From positions 248,001 to 312,000 of the forward strand of contig NZ_CADEAD010000002.1 of the NCBI RefSeq assembly GCF_902825145.1: a stretch of 64,000 bases of DNA. The letters are read 5' to 3'. Origin of the DNA: Bartonella phoceensis. Its GTDB lineage: Bacteria; Pseudomonadota; Alphaproteobacteria; Rhizobiales; Rhizobiaceae. Both the position numbers and the translations under genes were made by a program. Under the pieces are notes generated by a model. The model had not been told where the DNA came from, ran no database searches, and was given only the letters and a program-made list of their open reading frames with translations. This document shows, piece after piece, positions 19,000-32,500 of the stretch (positions within the stretch are counted from its first letter, which is position 1; the number at the start of each line of letters is the position of its first letter).

Positions 19000-20586
19000 C
19001 TAGAAAAGATGAAAAAGGTAAAAAGTAATGCAAGCGCAGCAAAACGCAATGATGAACAGACTATAACGGCCATAACGATTGGTGCGACTTTGTTCGGCAG
19101 CAAGTTGCTTAAGGGTTGTGGGGGAAAGATTAAATCCTTTTTCTCTGATTGTATTGAGGTCTTCTTCCATACGTTGGAAATTTTGTATCAATTGCGGTGT
19201 TTTGCGGGCTAATGAAAGGAGTGATTGCGCCCCTTCACTAAAGTCTTTTACTATTCCTACAGGTCCTAAATTTTTGCTAATCCATTCCCTGACAACAGGT
19301 TCAGAAGCTTTCCACATATTAAAATAAGGGTCCAATGTGCGCGCTACACCTTCAACAACAACCATCGTTTTTTGTAGCAATAGAAGTTCAGGTCGTGTTT
19401 GCATGTCAAATAATTCAGTGACTTCAAACAACAATGTGAGCAACTTAGCCATAGAAATGCTATGTGCAGATTGCCCATGAATTGGTTCACCAATGGCACG
19501 ATTGGCTTGAGCAAAGCTTTCAATATTATGGTGTGGAGGCACATATCCTGCTTCAAAATGAGCACGTGCCACCCGATGGTAATCGCGAGTAATAAAGCCG
19601 TAAAGAATTTCAGCAAGAAAATGCTTTTCTTTTTTACCAAGTCGCCCTGTAATTCCTAAATCAATAGCAACAATACATCCTTTTGAATCTACAAATAAAT
19701 TACCAGGATGCATATCGGCATGAAAAAAACCATCACGCAATGTATGACGAAGGAAAGATTGAATAAGCGTAACTGCGAGCGCTTGCAAATCAAAACCAGC
19801 TTCTTTGAGGGCAGAAATTTCAGATATCCTTATGCCATCAATCCATTCCATTGTTAAAACATTACGCCCTGTTCGCTCCCAGTCAATTTTTGGAACCCGA
19901 AAGCCTCTATCATTTTGAATATTTTCAGCCATTTCTGATATGGCGGCTGCTTCTAATCGTAAGTCCATTTCGATACGTGTGCTTTGTGCCAAAGTATCAA
20001 CAACACAAATAGGGCGTAGTCGTCGAGAAGCCGGTATATAACGTTCTTGTAAACGAGCAACAAGATAAAAGCCTCTAAGATCTTTAGAAAAACGCCTTCT
20101 GATATTGGGACGGATGACTTTAACAGCACATTTTTTTTTGTGACCGGTTTCATCAACATATTCAGCTGGATGAACTTGGGCAATAGAAGCGGCAGCAATA
20201 GGTGGATAAAAGTTTACGAATAAATCACTGATAGAACGACCAAGCGAATTTTCAATTTGGGCAATAGCAGCAGTACAGGGAAATGTTTCGACACGATCTT
20301 GCAGTTTTGCTAAATCTTCCGCAATATCACGTCCAACAATATCGGGTCTGGTAGCAAGAAACTGACCAAGTTTTATGTAAGAAGGACCGAGCTTATTGAT
20401 GGCATAAGAAATATTTTCAGATCTTTGTTTTTTTTTCGTTTTGCGTCGCGCTAAGGCACCTGCGATACGATGACATAATGCTGGAAATCCTTGGAGATTA
20501 TCGTGAGGAAGAGCCTTCAAAACGCCTTCACGCGCTAAAACCCATCCCGCGCGCATCAATTGAAAGTAAGTGGAAATTTGCACCAT
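19000..20586 (-). CDS. ubiB: UbiB, ubiquinone biosynthesis accessory kinase-like protein
   Basis: ABC1/ADCK-family atypical kinase needed for ubiquinone biosynthesis at the inner membrane. Family marks are the KxGQ motif YIKLGQFLATRPDIVG, the Ala-rich loop IAAASIAQVH, the lysine in CAVKVIRP, DGFFHADMHPGNLFVD, and IAIDLGITGRLG in place of DFG. A C-terminal hydrophobic segment (about the last 25 residues) fits the usual membrane anchor. I chose the ATG at 20586, two bases after the ubiE stop; a TTG at 20601 would overlap ubiE. The ubiE-ubiB pair is the common alphaproteobacterial order; coaBC follows. Confidence 0.96.
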   Translation of the reverse strand: MVQISTYFQLMRAGWVLAREGVLKALPHDNLQGFPALCHRIAGALARRKTKKKQRSENISYAINKLGPSYIKLGQFLATRPDIVGRDIAEDLAKLQDRVETFPCTAAIAQIENSLGRSISDLFVNFYPPIAAASIAQVHPAEYVDETGHKKKCAVKVIRPNIRRRFSKDLRGFYLVARLQERYIPASRRLRPICVVDTLAQSTRIEMDLRLEAAAISEMAENIQNDRGFRVPKIDWERTGRNVLTMEWIDGIRISEISALKEAGFDLQALAVTLIQSFLRHTLRDGFFHADMHPGNLFVDSKGCIVAIDLGITGRLGKKEKHFLAEILYGFITRDYHRVARAHFEAGYVPPHHNIESFAQANRAIGEPIHGQSAHSISMAKLLTLLFEVTELFDMQTRPELLLLQKTMVVVEGVARTLDPYFNMWKASEPVVREWISKNLGPVGIVKDFSEGAQSLLSLARKTPQLIQNFQRMEEDLNTIREKGFNLSPTTLKQLAAEQSRTNRYGRYSLFIIAFCCACITFYLFHLF

Positions 20587-20588
20587 TT

Positions 20589-21371
20589 TTAAATTTTCCA
20601 ACCTGAATGCAGTGCTGCGATAGCACCGGTGAGATTGCGGTACGATACCCGTGAAAAACCTGCACGATTGATCATATGGGCAAAATCATCTTGTTTAGGA
20701 AATTTACGAATAGATTCAACCAAATAACGATAAGCATCACCATTATTTGCAATGATTTGTCCAAGCTTAGGGATGGCATGAAAAGACCAAATGTCATAAA
20801 GTTTGTCGAGTAGAGGCATTTCAACATTTGAAAATTCTAAACATAAGAAACGTCCTCCCGGTTTTAAAACACGAAAAGCTTCTCTAAGTGCTTTATCGAT
20901 ATGGGGCACATTGCGGATTCCAAAAGCAATAGTATACGCATCAAAACTTTTATCTTCAAAAGGGAGCTGTTCTGCATTGGCTTCAACAAAATCAATTCGG
21001 GAATCAAGACCATTTTTTTGTGCGCGCTTTTTACCGACACTGAGCATTGAGCCATTAATATCAAGCACTGTAGCATGGGCTTTTTGGCGTGAGGCATTAA
21101 GAATGCGAAAAGCAATATCACCAGTACCGCCAGCCACATCCAGAACTTTCCAATTGGAAAATGCTGGGGGAGAAAGCCACGCAACCATAGAATTTTTCCA
21201 CACACGGTGTAGCCCTAACGATAAGATATCATTCATCTTATCATAGTTTTCAGCGACAGAGTGAAACACACCATCAACCATGGATTGTTTTTGCGTTTCA
21301 TCAACCCTTGTAAAGCCAAAAGAGTACTCCATACCACCTTTGGCTCCTACGCGTTCTGTTTCAGCTGTCAT
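20589..21371 (-). CDS. ubiE: UbiE, demethylubiquinone/demethylmenaquinone C-methyltransferase
   Basis: SAM-dependent C-methyltransferase of quinone biosynthesis. Motif [16 protein letters not shown] and the family signatures [17 protein letters not shown] and [14 protein letters not shown] are clear, and the C-terminus ends [15 protein letters not shown] as in the family. The ATG at 21371 is preferred because an AAGGAAGG sequence lies eight bases upstream; an in-frame ATG two codons earlier is too close to it. First gene of a ubiE-ubiB-coaBC run on the minus strand; gyrB lies upstream, 117 bases away. Confidence 0.96.
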   Translation of the reverse strand: MTAETERVGAKGGMEYSFGFTRVDETQKQSMVDGVFHSVAENYDKMNDILSLGLHRVWKNSMVAWLSPPAFSNWKVLDVAGGTGDIAFRILNASRQKAHATVLDINGSMLSVGKKRAQKNGLDSRIDFVEANAEQLPFEDKSFDAYTIAFGIRNVPHIDKALREAFRVLKPGGRFLCLEFSNVEMPLLDKLYDIWSFHAIPKLGQIIANNGDAYRYLVESIRKFPKQDDFAHMINRAGFSRVSYRNLTGAIAALHSGWKI

Positions 21372-21488
21372 GTGCATGGCCTTCCTTGTTTTTCTTTTAT
21401 CGTAAATGAAGTATAGAGAGAATATTTAAATACGAAAAATACCTTATAAGACTGCGACATCTATACAGCTAGAAACAAAAGAGTACCT

Positions 21489-24772
<3,284 letters not shown>

Positions 24773-25672
24773 ATGGGGGATAAGATTTTGAAAATAAGAA
24801 AACCTATATATAGGTTCAATGCTTTTTTGGGGGGGATCGTTGTGGTGTGGGGATTTCTGTTTTCTTCTTTCTCAGAAGTTAAAACGGCCGATAGGCTCCC
24901 TTCTTTTTTTAATTCATATAAATATTTGGTGCAACTTAATACGAAAGATATAATGCGTTTGCGTTTTATAACAACGTTTGATTTTCCCCCCTTTAACTTT
25001 CTTGATCAAACAGGGCATCTTGCAGGCTATAATATTGATTTATTGCGCGCTATTTGTTCAAAATTAAATTTAGAAAAAGTTTGTGAGGTAGAAGTTGTTC
25101 CTTGGGAAGAGCTCGTAGAGCATGTCAAAAATGGTGGTGCAGAAGTCATTATTGCAGGTTTAAAAGAAACAATTAAAACGCATCAAGACCTTGTTTTTAC
25201 AAGGTCTTATTTGCGTTTTCCAGCTCGGTTTGTTGCATCTCAATTTATTGCAGATCAGCTTGTGAATTTTGATGAATCAATAAGCGATAAGCTGACATAT
25301 TTAAGTAGTGGATTATTGCTCAAAAGCGCTCACGAAAAGCTATTCCATAGTTATTTCCCTAAAGCTAAATGGCAAGGATTTAAAGATAGGGCGGAGCTTT
25401 ATCAAGCGCTACAGGATCATAAAATTGATCTTATTTTTGATGATGGCTTTGCATTATCTTTATGGTTAAATAATCAAAAATCTGCTGATTGCTGTCATTT
25501 TGTTGGAGGAGCATATATGGCTCCGCAGCTATTGGGGCCAGGAATGCGACTTGCTGTTGCAAAAAAAAATGAAAAATTAATTGATATACTCAATTATGCT
25601 CTAAAATCTTTAGAAGATGATGGCAAGCTTATAGAACTTTATCTGCGTTATTTTCCAATTGGTTTTTATTAA
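24773..25672 (+). CDS. Periplasmic solute-binding protein (SBP_bac_3 / amino-acid type), orphan
   Basis: About 300 residues with an N-terminal hydrophobic segment (VVVWGFLFSSF) that serves as a signal peptide or anchor, followed by a family-3 solute-binding domain: FITTFDFPPFNFLDQTGHLAGYN is the typical opening and LAVAKKNEKLIDILNYALKSL the typical close. Such proteins bind amino acids or similar small molecules and hand them to an ABC permease. No permease or ATPase gene is adjacent, so the partner is elsewhere or the protein has another use. The start is uncertain: ATG 24773 is given, with TTG codons at 24767 and 24788 possible, the latter having GGGGGATAAG upstream. Confidence 0.8.
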   Translation: MGDKILKIRKPIYRFNAFLGGIVVVWGFLFSSFSEVKTADRLPSFFNSYKYLVQLNTKDIMRLRFITTFDFPPFNFLDQTGHLAGYNIDLLRAICSKLNLEKVCEVEVVPWEELVEHVKNGGAEVIIAGLKETIKTHQDLVFTRSYLRFPARFVASQFIADQLVNFDESISDKLTYLSSGLLLKSAHEKLFHSYFPKAKWQGFKDRAELYQALQDHKIDLIFDDGFALSLWLNNQKSADCCHFVGGAYMAPQLLGPGMRLAVAKKNEKLIDILNYALKSLEDDGKLIELYLRYFPIGFY

Positions 25673-25684
25673 TCACTGTTTTTC

Positions 25685-27217
25685 TTAAGAAAGCGCTGTT
25701 AATCTTTCAGTGCCTAGTCGGTAAGAAATCGCTTCCGCAAGATGATGGCGTGCAAGATGGTTTGCTTCCTCGAGATCAGCAATAGTGCGTGCAACTTTGA
25801 GAATACGATGATAGGTACGGGCAGAAAGATGCATCTTTTCACTCACATCCCGTAAAAGTTTAGCAGCGTTTTGGTCAGGAATGGCAATTTGTTCAATGAT
25901 TTTAGCAGGACAATCACCGTTAGTGCGAATATGATCAAACCCTAGTGCTGTGAAGCGTTTGGCTTGAATCATACGACACCGTGCGACGCGTTTCGCAACA
26001 TCACAACTTTTTTCTGATTGTTCTGGTTGCATAAGATCCATAGCTGTTAAAGCAGGGACATCAATTCGTAAATCAATTCGGTCGAGTAAGGGGCCAGAAA
26101 TACGGGATTGATAATCGATTTGGCAGCGTATTCCTTTTGCGCAAACATAATCTTTTTCTCCTGCCATCCCGCATCGACAAGGGTTCATTGCGGCGATAAG
26201 TTGGATGCGGGCGGGATAGCTGATATGGTGGTTTGCACGGGCGATAACGCATTCTTCACTCTCTAAAGGTTGACGAAGGGAATCGAGGACTTGTGGAGAA
26301 AATTCAGGTAATTCATCAAGAAATAAAACGCCATTATGTGCAAGTGAGACTTCTCCTGGTCGTCCTTTAAGACCACCACCGATCATTGCTGCCATGGAAG
26401 CAGAATGATGTGGAGCACGAAAGGGGCAGTGTCGTGAAATGGTATTGTTGATTGTTTCTCCTGTGATAGAGGCAATCAGAGAAACATCTAAAAGTTCACG
26501 GCTATCAAGAGGCGGCAAAATAGAAGGCAAGCGTTGGGCTAACATAGATTTTCCTGCGCCAGGAGGACCTACAAATAAAAGGTTATGTCGCCCAGCTGCG
26601 CAAACTTCTAATGCACGTTTGGCAGTTTTTTGTCCTTTAATTTCGCAAAGGTCTGGAAGTTCAGTTTGAAGCGTATATTGGCGTGGTTTTGGACGTTTTT
26701 GAATTTGGGTTCCTTTAAAATGATTGACCATAGTAAGAAGAGTCTCGGGGGCGAGAATATTCATCTCTGCATTTGCCCATGCTGCTTCAGGGCCGCATGT
26801 ATGGGGACAAATGAGCCCTTTATCGAGCGATAAAGCTGTCATTGCGGCTGGTAAAACACCATTAACAGATGTGATAGAACCATCCAATGATAATTCACCT
26901 AAAATGACGTAATCTTGTGCGACTTCAGGAGGAAGAATACCCATAGTAAGCATTAAACCTACAGCAATGGGCAAATCGTAATGTGATCCTTCTTTAGGTA
27001 AATCAGCTGGTGCAAGATTAATAGTAACACGTTTATTGGGCATAGAAAGCCCACAGGCATAGAGAGCTGCTTGCACACGTTCACGACTTTCTGCGATTGC
27101 CTTATCGGCTAATCCAACAATAGCCATTCCTATTTTGCCGGAGGCAACCATAATCTGTACATCGACAGGTACTGCTTCTAGACCGCGAAAAGCAACAGTT
27201 GTGACACGCGCGATCAT
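25685..27217 (-). CDS. comM: YifB/ComM family Mg-chelatase-like AAA+ ATPase
   Basis: Hexameric helicase that promotes branch migration when single-stranded DNA is integrated in transformation (known for ComM in gamma-proteobacteria). 510 residues: an N-terminal Lon-protease-like domain (VDVQIMVASGKIGMAIVGLADKAIAESRERV region), a P-loop GPPGAGKSMLAQRLP near 215-229, Walker B NGVLFLDELPEF, and a Mg-chelatase C-terminal part ending RLGTERL. Its 3' end converges with the solute-binding protein gene, with 12 bases between the two stop codons. Whether this organism is competent is not shown here. Confidence 0.93.
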   Translation of the reverse strand: MIARVTTVAFRGLEAVPVDVQIMVASGKIGMAIVGLADKAIAESRERVQAALYACGLSMPNKRVTINLAPADLPKEGSHYDLPIAVGLMLTMGILPPEVAQDYVILGELSLDGSITSVNGVLPAAMTALSLDKGLICPHTCGPEAAWANAEMNILAPETLLTMVNHFKGTQIQKRPKPRQYTLQTELPDLCEIKGQKTAKRALEVCAAGRHNLLFVGPPGAGKSMLAQRLPSILPPLDSRELLDVSLIASITGETINNTISRHCPFRAPHHSASMAAMIGGGLKGRPGEVSLAHNGVLFLDELPEFSPQVLDSLRQPLESEECVIARANHHISYPARIQLIAAMNPCRCGMAGEKDYVCAKGIRCQIDYQSRISGPLLDRIDLRIDVPALTAMDLMQPEQSEKSCDVAKRVARCRMIQAKRFTALGFDHIRTNGDCPAKIIEQIAIPDQNAAKLLRDVSEKMHLSARTYHRILKVARTIADLEEANHLARHHLAEAISYRLGTERLTALS

Positions 27218-27630
27218 TAGCTTATTCCCCCCTTTTTAACTTAAAAGAGACAAACATATCTGTACATAAAAATCAAGAAGTCTCTATGTGGCTTTTGGGA
27301 GAAAGAGATCTATATAGGTAAGCAAGATTTTGGAGTGCAGCTGGGGAAAATAATTTGCATAAATTTAACCATGATTATATGCGGTTAAATAAAATATTTA
27401 TAGTACGCTAAATGAATGTGTTAGGAAAAAGAAACAAGGCTGTTTTTGTTGTGCGGTGGTGCAGGATTTTGTGAATATAAAACGAGGAGATGTTATGCAT
27501 CGCAAGAAATAGAGTGTTATTTTATGTGATAAAACGTAGGAAATCTCAAGAATAGGCATATTTATCTTTCTTGTTTGATGTTATTTATAGTACAAAGTAA
27601 TACGAAGTATATTATAAGGTATCTGATTTG
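27218..27630. other. Divergent gap between comM and tamA
   Basis: About 410 AT-rich bases with no gene. The string ATTTATAGTAC occurs twice, near 27397 and 27585. Promoters for both directions are expected but I cannot place them with confidence. Confidence 0.45.
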
Positions 27631-29592
27631 ATGGTATACCAGATGGGATTTTTTTCAAAATCAGGAGCCATGCGCAGTGTGTTCATAAGTTTATGTTTCA
27701 TCTGTGCTTTTCCTCAGCCACTTGCAGCATTTGATTTTTTCGGCATCCCCCTTTTTGGCCAAAAGAAAAAAAATTCCTCTTCATATAATGTCAGTGATAT
27801 GGAAAAATTTTATAAGGTTGATGTCGTTGCACCACCAGGGGCACCATCAGAAGGTGTTAAAATAGTTAAAATTGTTTCTTCTCTTGTTGCTGATAAAGAT
27901 AAAGCATTTAGTTCTTCTGGTTTGTTAGCTAAAGCTCGTTCAGATTATCGAGCAATTCTTTCTGCTCTTTATGCTGATGGACGTTATGGAAGTACAATTA
28001 GTATTAAGATTAATGGTTTAGAAGCTGCCGATTTAAGTCCAGTAACTCAACTCCCAGCACAGTCCAATATTGTTATTACCATTGATGCTGGCCCACAATA
28101 TGTTTTTAGTGTTGCAGGTATCGATAAAGTTACTCCATTCATAAAATATAAAACCAATAAAATGCCTACAATTGAAAGATTGGGTTATAAGGTTGGGGCT
28201 ATTGCCAAATCTGAAACTATTCTGAAAGCAGAAAAATGGGCGATTGAAGGATGGCGTCGACAAGGTTACGCAAAAGCTAAAATTGTTAAGAGTGAAGTGG
28301 TTGCTGACCATGCTGCACGTCTTATTGATGCGCGGATTGTTGTTGATCCTGGACAAAAAGCTTATTACGGCCCTTTAACTGTGCGTAATGTTGGTAAGAA
28401 GCCAAGCGTAGATTCAGCATATATTGCATGGATGACAGGATTGAAGGTAGGCCAAAAATACGATTCTAATGCATTAGCCAAAGCGGATGAAAGACTTGCA
28501 CGACTTAGCGTTTTCCGTTCTATAAGTATACGTGAGGCTGATACAATTAATCCGGATGGTAGTTTACCGCTTACGCTTGTTGTAGAAGAACGTAAACCAC
28601 GTCGTTTTGGTGTAGGTGGTAGCTATTCAACGTTAGATGGTGCTGGTTTTGAAGCTTATTGGATGCATAACAATCTTTTTGGCCATGCAGAACACTTGAA
28701 AATTGAGACGAAAGTAAGTAGCATTGGCAGCCACAAGAAAAAGTCGTATAATCTGAGAAATTTTGATTATCTTTTCTGTGGCACATTTATAAAGCCGGGT
28801 ATATTTACTCCTGATACAGACTTTAGGACAAAATTAAAAATACAACGAGATGTGCTAGAAAATTATACAACAAAAGCCATCAAAGGAACATTCGGTATAA
28901 CACATATCTTTAATGGTACTCTATCGGGACAGGTTGCTGTAGAAGTTTCTAATGGTTATTCACGTGATGCTTATTTTGGGAGCCGTCATTTTACAACAAT
29001 TGGGTTACCCAGTAGTTTGATTTACGATAGTCGTAATAATAAATTTAATGCGATAAAAGGTTTATACGGTGAAGTGAGTGTTGAACCTTTTTATGAAATA
29101 CGCTCTAATAATTTTGTAGCAAAAATGACTGTAGAAGGTCGTTCTTATTGGGCATTGGATGAAAAGGACCATTTTGTTTTTGCAGCGCGGGCAAAGCTTG
29201 GCACAATTCTTGGGAGTGATAAAGGACAAATACCTTCGGATACGCTCTTTTTTGCTGGTGGTGGTGGATCTGTTCGTGGTTATGCTTATCGTAATATTGG
29301 TATCAAAACAGATACTGATGCTGTTGTTGGTGGGCGGTCACTTGTTGAGGGGGCGGCAGAGTTACGTTTCTCTTTAAATGACAAGATAGGACTTGTTAGT
29401 TTTCTTGATGGGGGGATTGTAGGGGAAAAGGCGCATTTTGATTTTTCTCAAAAAATAAAATGGGGTGCAGGTATTGGGGGGCGCTATATGACAGGTCTTG
29501 GCCCTTTACGGGTTGATTTAGCTTTTCCTCTTAAGCGAGAGAAAGGTGATCCTCATATTAGTTTTTATGTGGGTATAGGGCAAGCATTTTAA
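27631..29592 (+). CDS. tamA: TamA-like outer membrane assembly protein (Omp85 family)
   Basis: Outer-membrane beta-barrel half of the translocation and assembly module, which works with TamB across the periplasm. A signal peptide (hydrophobic ISLCFICAF, cleavage probably after PQPLAA) is followed by POTRA-type repeats (about residues 60-330) and a C-terminal barrel with the bacterial surface antigen pattern: DTLFFAGGGGSVRGYAYRN, then GLGPLRVDLAFPL and a last strand ending in phenylalanine (FYVGIGQAF). The start is uncertain among ATGs at 27631, 27643 and 27670. Its stop overlaps the tamB start by one base (TAATG). Confidence 0.92.
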   Translation: MVYQMGFFSKSGAMRSVFISLCFICAFPQPLAAFDFFGIPLFGQKKKNSSSYNVSDMEKFYKVDVVAPPGAPSEGVKIVKIVSSLVADKDKAFSSSGLLAKARSDYRAILSALYADGRYGSTISIKINGLEAADLSPVTQLPAQSNIVITIDAGPQYVFSVAGIDKVTPFIKYKTNKMPTIERLGYKVGAIAKSETILKAEKWAIEGWRRQGYAKAKIVKSEVVADHAARLIDARIVVDPGQKAYYGPLTVRNVGKKPSVDSAYIAWMTGLKVGQKYDSNALAKADERLARLSVFRSISIREADTINPDGSLPLTLVVEERKPRRFGVGGSYSTLDGAGFEAYWMHNNLFGHAEHLKIETKVSSIGSHKKKSYNLRNFDYLFCGTFIKPGIFTPDTDFRTKLKIQRDVLENYTTKAIKGTFGITHIFNGTLSGQVAVEVSNGYSRDAYFGSRHFTTIGLPSSLIYDSRNNKFNAIKGLYGEVSVEPFYEIRSNNFVAKMTVEGRSYWALDEKDHFVFAARAKLGTILGSDKGQIPSDTLFFAGGGGSVRGYAYRNIGIKTDTDAVVGGRSLVEGAAELRFSLNDKIGLVSFLDGGIVGEKAHFDFSQKIKWGAGIGGRYMTGLGPLRVDLAFPLKREKGDPHISFYVGIGQAF

Positions 29593-32500
29593 TGAAAAAA
29601 ACTGTATGTTTATCGGCTTTCTTATTTGGATTTTTGGTTCTTCTTGTGAGTGCTCTTATTTTTGTGCAGAGAAGTAATTTGCTCTCTAGCGAGGCGAGAG
29701 CCGATGATCGTTCGTGGTTTGTTTCTTTAATTGAAAACGGGCTTTCAGCACCTAATCGCCAAGTTCGTTTGCATAATGTGCAGGGGGCGCTGTCTTCTCA
29801 AATGTCAATTGATTATATCACTGTGAGTGATAAAAAAGGCGTTTGGCTGAAAATTACCAATGCTAAAATGGATTGGAATCGTCTAGCATTGTTGAAGGGA
29901 CGTGTGGATATTAATCAGCTTTCGATGGAACAGATTACACTTTTACGCAAACCACAAAACAGTTCTTCCCTTGTTTCTTTGCTTGAGTCGGGGAAATTAT
30001 CTTTACCAAAATTGCCACTTGCTATTTCTATCAATTCACTTACCGCTCAACATGTGGCGTTTGAAGAGGATCTTTTGGGTTTTTTTGCTGGTGTATCCTT
30101 AAAGGGAACTCTAGCCTTGGTGGATGGTAACTTTAATATTGATATAGCAGCGCATCGTTTAGATGCACCAGGATCTTTTTCTGTTTTAACAAAGATATCT
30201 GATAGCAACCGTACAGCTAAGATTGATATTTCTGTTGATGAGCCGCAAAATGGAATTTTGGCCAATATTTTGAAAATTGAAAAGCACCCTGCATTAAATT
30301 TTGCTATTAAAGGTAATGGTACTTTTGATGATTTGGTTGTCCAACTTTATTTGGAAGTCGATCACCATCCTATTTTAGATGGCAATGTTATTTTTGCAAC
30401 TGTTGAAGAAGGACACAGTTTTTCCACTACATTAGTGGGAACATTGAGTCCTTTAATGCCTCTTCAATATCGTTATCTTTTCCAATCTGATGTTACGTTG
30501 AAAGCAGAAGCAAGAATGACAAAACAAGGCGTAACACATCTTGATCATATGGTGCTTCAGAATAAAGCAATGAATGTTACGGCCAATGCTGAAATAACAG
30601 CAGATGGATTTTTGCGGCAGCTTTTTGTTGATGGCAAAATAGCTCTTGATAAGGAAAATGGGAGCACACATTCAGCGGCATCAGAAGTGCCAATGCATGT
30701 GAAAGATCTCACTTTAAATATTGATTATGGCCGTGAAGGGAAACAATCCTGGAATGGACGGCTTGTTGTACATCATGTAAGCAATAAAAACATTCGTATT
30801 CGCGATGCAATTTTTGATATGGGGGGAGTGAGCGAAAATCTTGATAATGCAGCTTCTCGTCATGTTGGTGTTCAGATTAAGGGAACGCTTCGAGAGATAA
30901 AAAAAAATACAGACACATTGGAAAAAGAGGTAGGTCAAACGGTTCATGTCCATCTGGATACGGATATTTTTTCTAGAAAGCCCATTTTGATTCATGATTT
31001 TAGTGTTACAGGTCAGGGTTTTTCTGCTTGGTTAAAAGGAAAAATAGATCATTTTGTTTTTAAAGGTGATCTTGGTTTAAAAACACAAACTCTTGCTCCT
31101 TTTAATCTGTTGAATCAACAACCACTCTCTGGTAGTGCAGATGTTAAAGCTACAGGAACGATCGGTTTAATGAGTCGCACTTTTGACCTTGAGTTATCAG
31201 GGACGGCTGACAATATGAAGATAGGCATGGAGCCTTTTGATCGTTTCTTTAAAGGCAATTTTACTCTTTCAGGTGGTGCTGCTTATGACACAGCGGGTTT
31301 GATTTTGCGTCGTTTGGATTTGAAGAATCAATACACAAACATAAAAGCGGATGGATATTTTTCAGGTGAGAGAGCTAAAATGGATTTCTATGCTCAAATA
31401 TCTGATCTTGCCAAATTGGATTCAAGAATAAGAGGTGCGCTTACAATTCAAAGTACGGCTAGAGGGCACAATAACCTTATAAAGCTTAACACACATGCCA
31501 ATGTTGCTGAAGCATTTTTAATGGGTAAAAAGTTACAAAACACAACACTTACGATAAAAACACTTGTGGATAATACAGCGCATGTTACTTCTTTTACGGG
31601 CTCTGTAAAGGGTGAAGGAACTTTTGCTAAGGAGCCATTGTATTTATCGGCTTCTTTTAAGGATTCTCATCAGATTCGAAAGTTTGAAGATATCAATATA
31701 AAAGGAGGAAACACAAAAATAACTGGTAATCTTTCTCAAACGAAAGGTTTTATTAAAGGTGCTTTGCATATTGATTCTGATGATATTTCAGTGCTTTCCG
31801 CGTTATTTTTGCAGGAAGGCAGTGGAAAAATAAAAGGAGATTTCGTTTTTGATGAGCAAAATGGTAGACAAAAAGCCAATCTAAAAGCGTATGTTGACTC
31901 TTTAAATTTTGCAAAGAATAAAATTAAAAAGTTGGAAGTCAAAGCAGATATATTTAACCCTTTTAGTATGACACAGTTTGAGGGTTTTATCAATGCAGAG
32001 TATATCCAAACACCTTTGATGATGATTAATCGTTTAAAAGCTCAGGCCAATGGTAAAAATGGGCAAACAGTTTTTACTGCTCAAGCGATGTTGCCTAATA
32101 ATACAAATGCACAACTTTCTGGCCGTATGGTTGCGGTGAGATTTCCAGAAGGCATAAAACGAGAAGTGCAGATTGAAACCATCGATATTAAACAACGCAA
32201 TCTTCACGCAACATTACCTAAAATGGCTACGGTTATTTTTGATAAAAATGGAGTGACAATAAATGAATTAGGAATTGCGATGAATGGAGGAAAAGTTATG
32301 CTTGCAGGGAATGTGCAAGATACTCTTAATTTGCATATTACAATGGATGCGTTACCTGCTGCTTTAATGAATCTGTGGAAATCTGATCTTGGAGCATCTG
32401 GTACTGTAACAGGGCAGGCTATGATTCGTGGTAGTTTTCAAAAGCCTGATGTAACGTATGATATAAAAGGGGAAGAGCTGACAACCGTTGCTCTTCAAGA

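Noticed and set aside
20803..21246. 147-codon plus-strand ORF opposite ubiE
   Set aside because: Antisense shadow of a well supported ubiE.
25681..25692. Palindrome TTTCTTAAGAAA at the convergent ends of the binding-protein gene and comM
   Set aside because: Stem has no real loop and no clear T-run; too weak to call a terminator.
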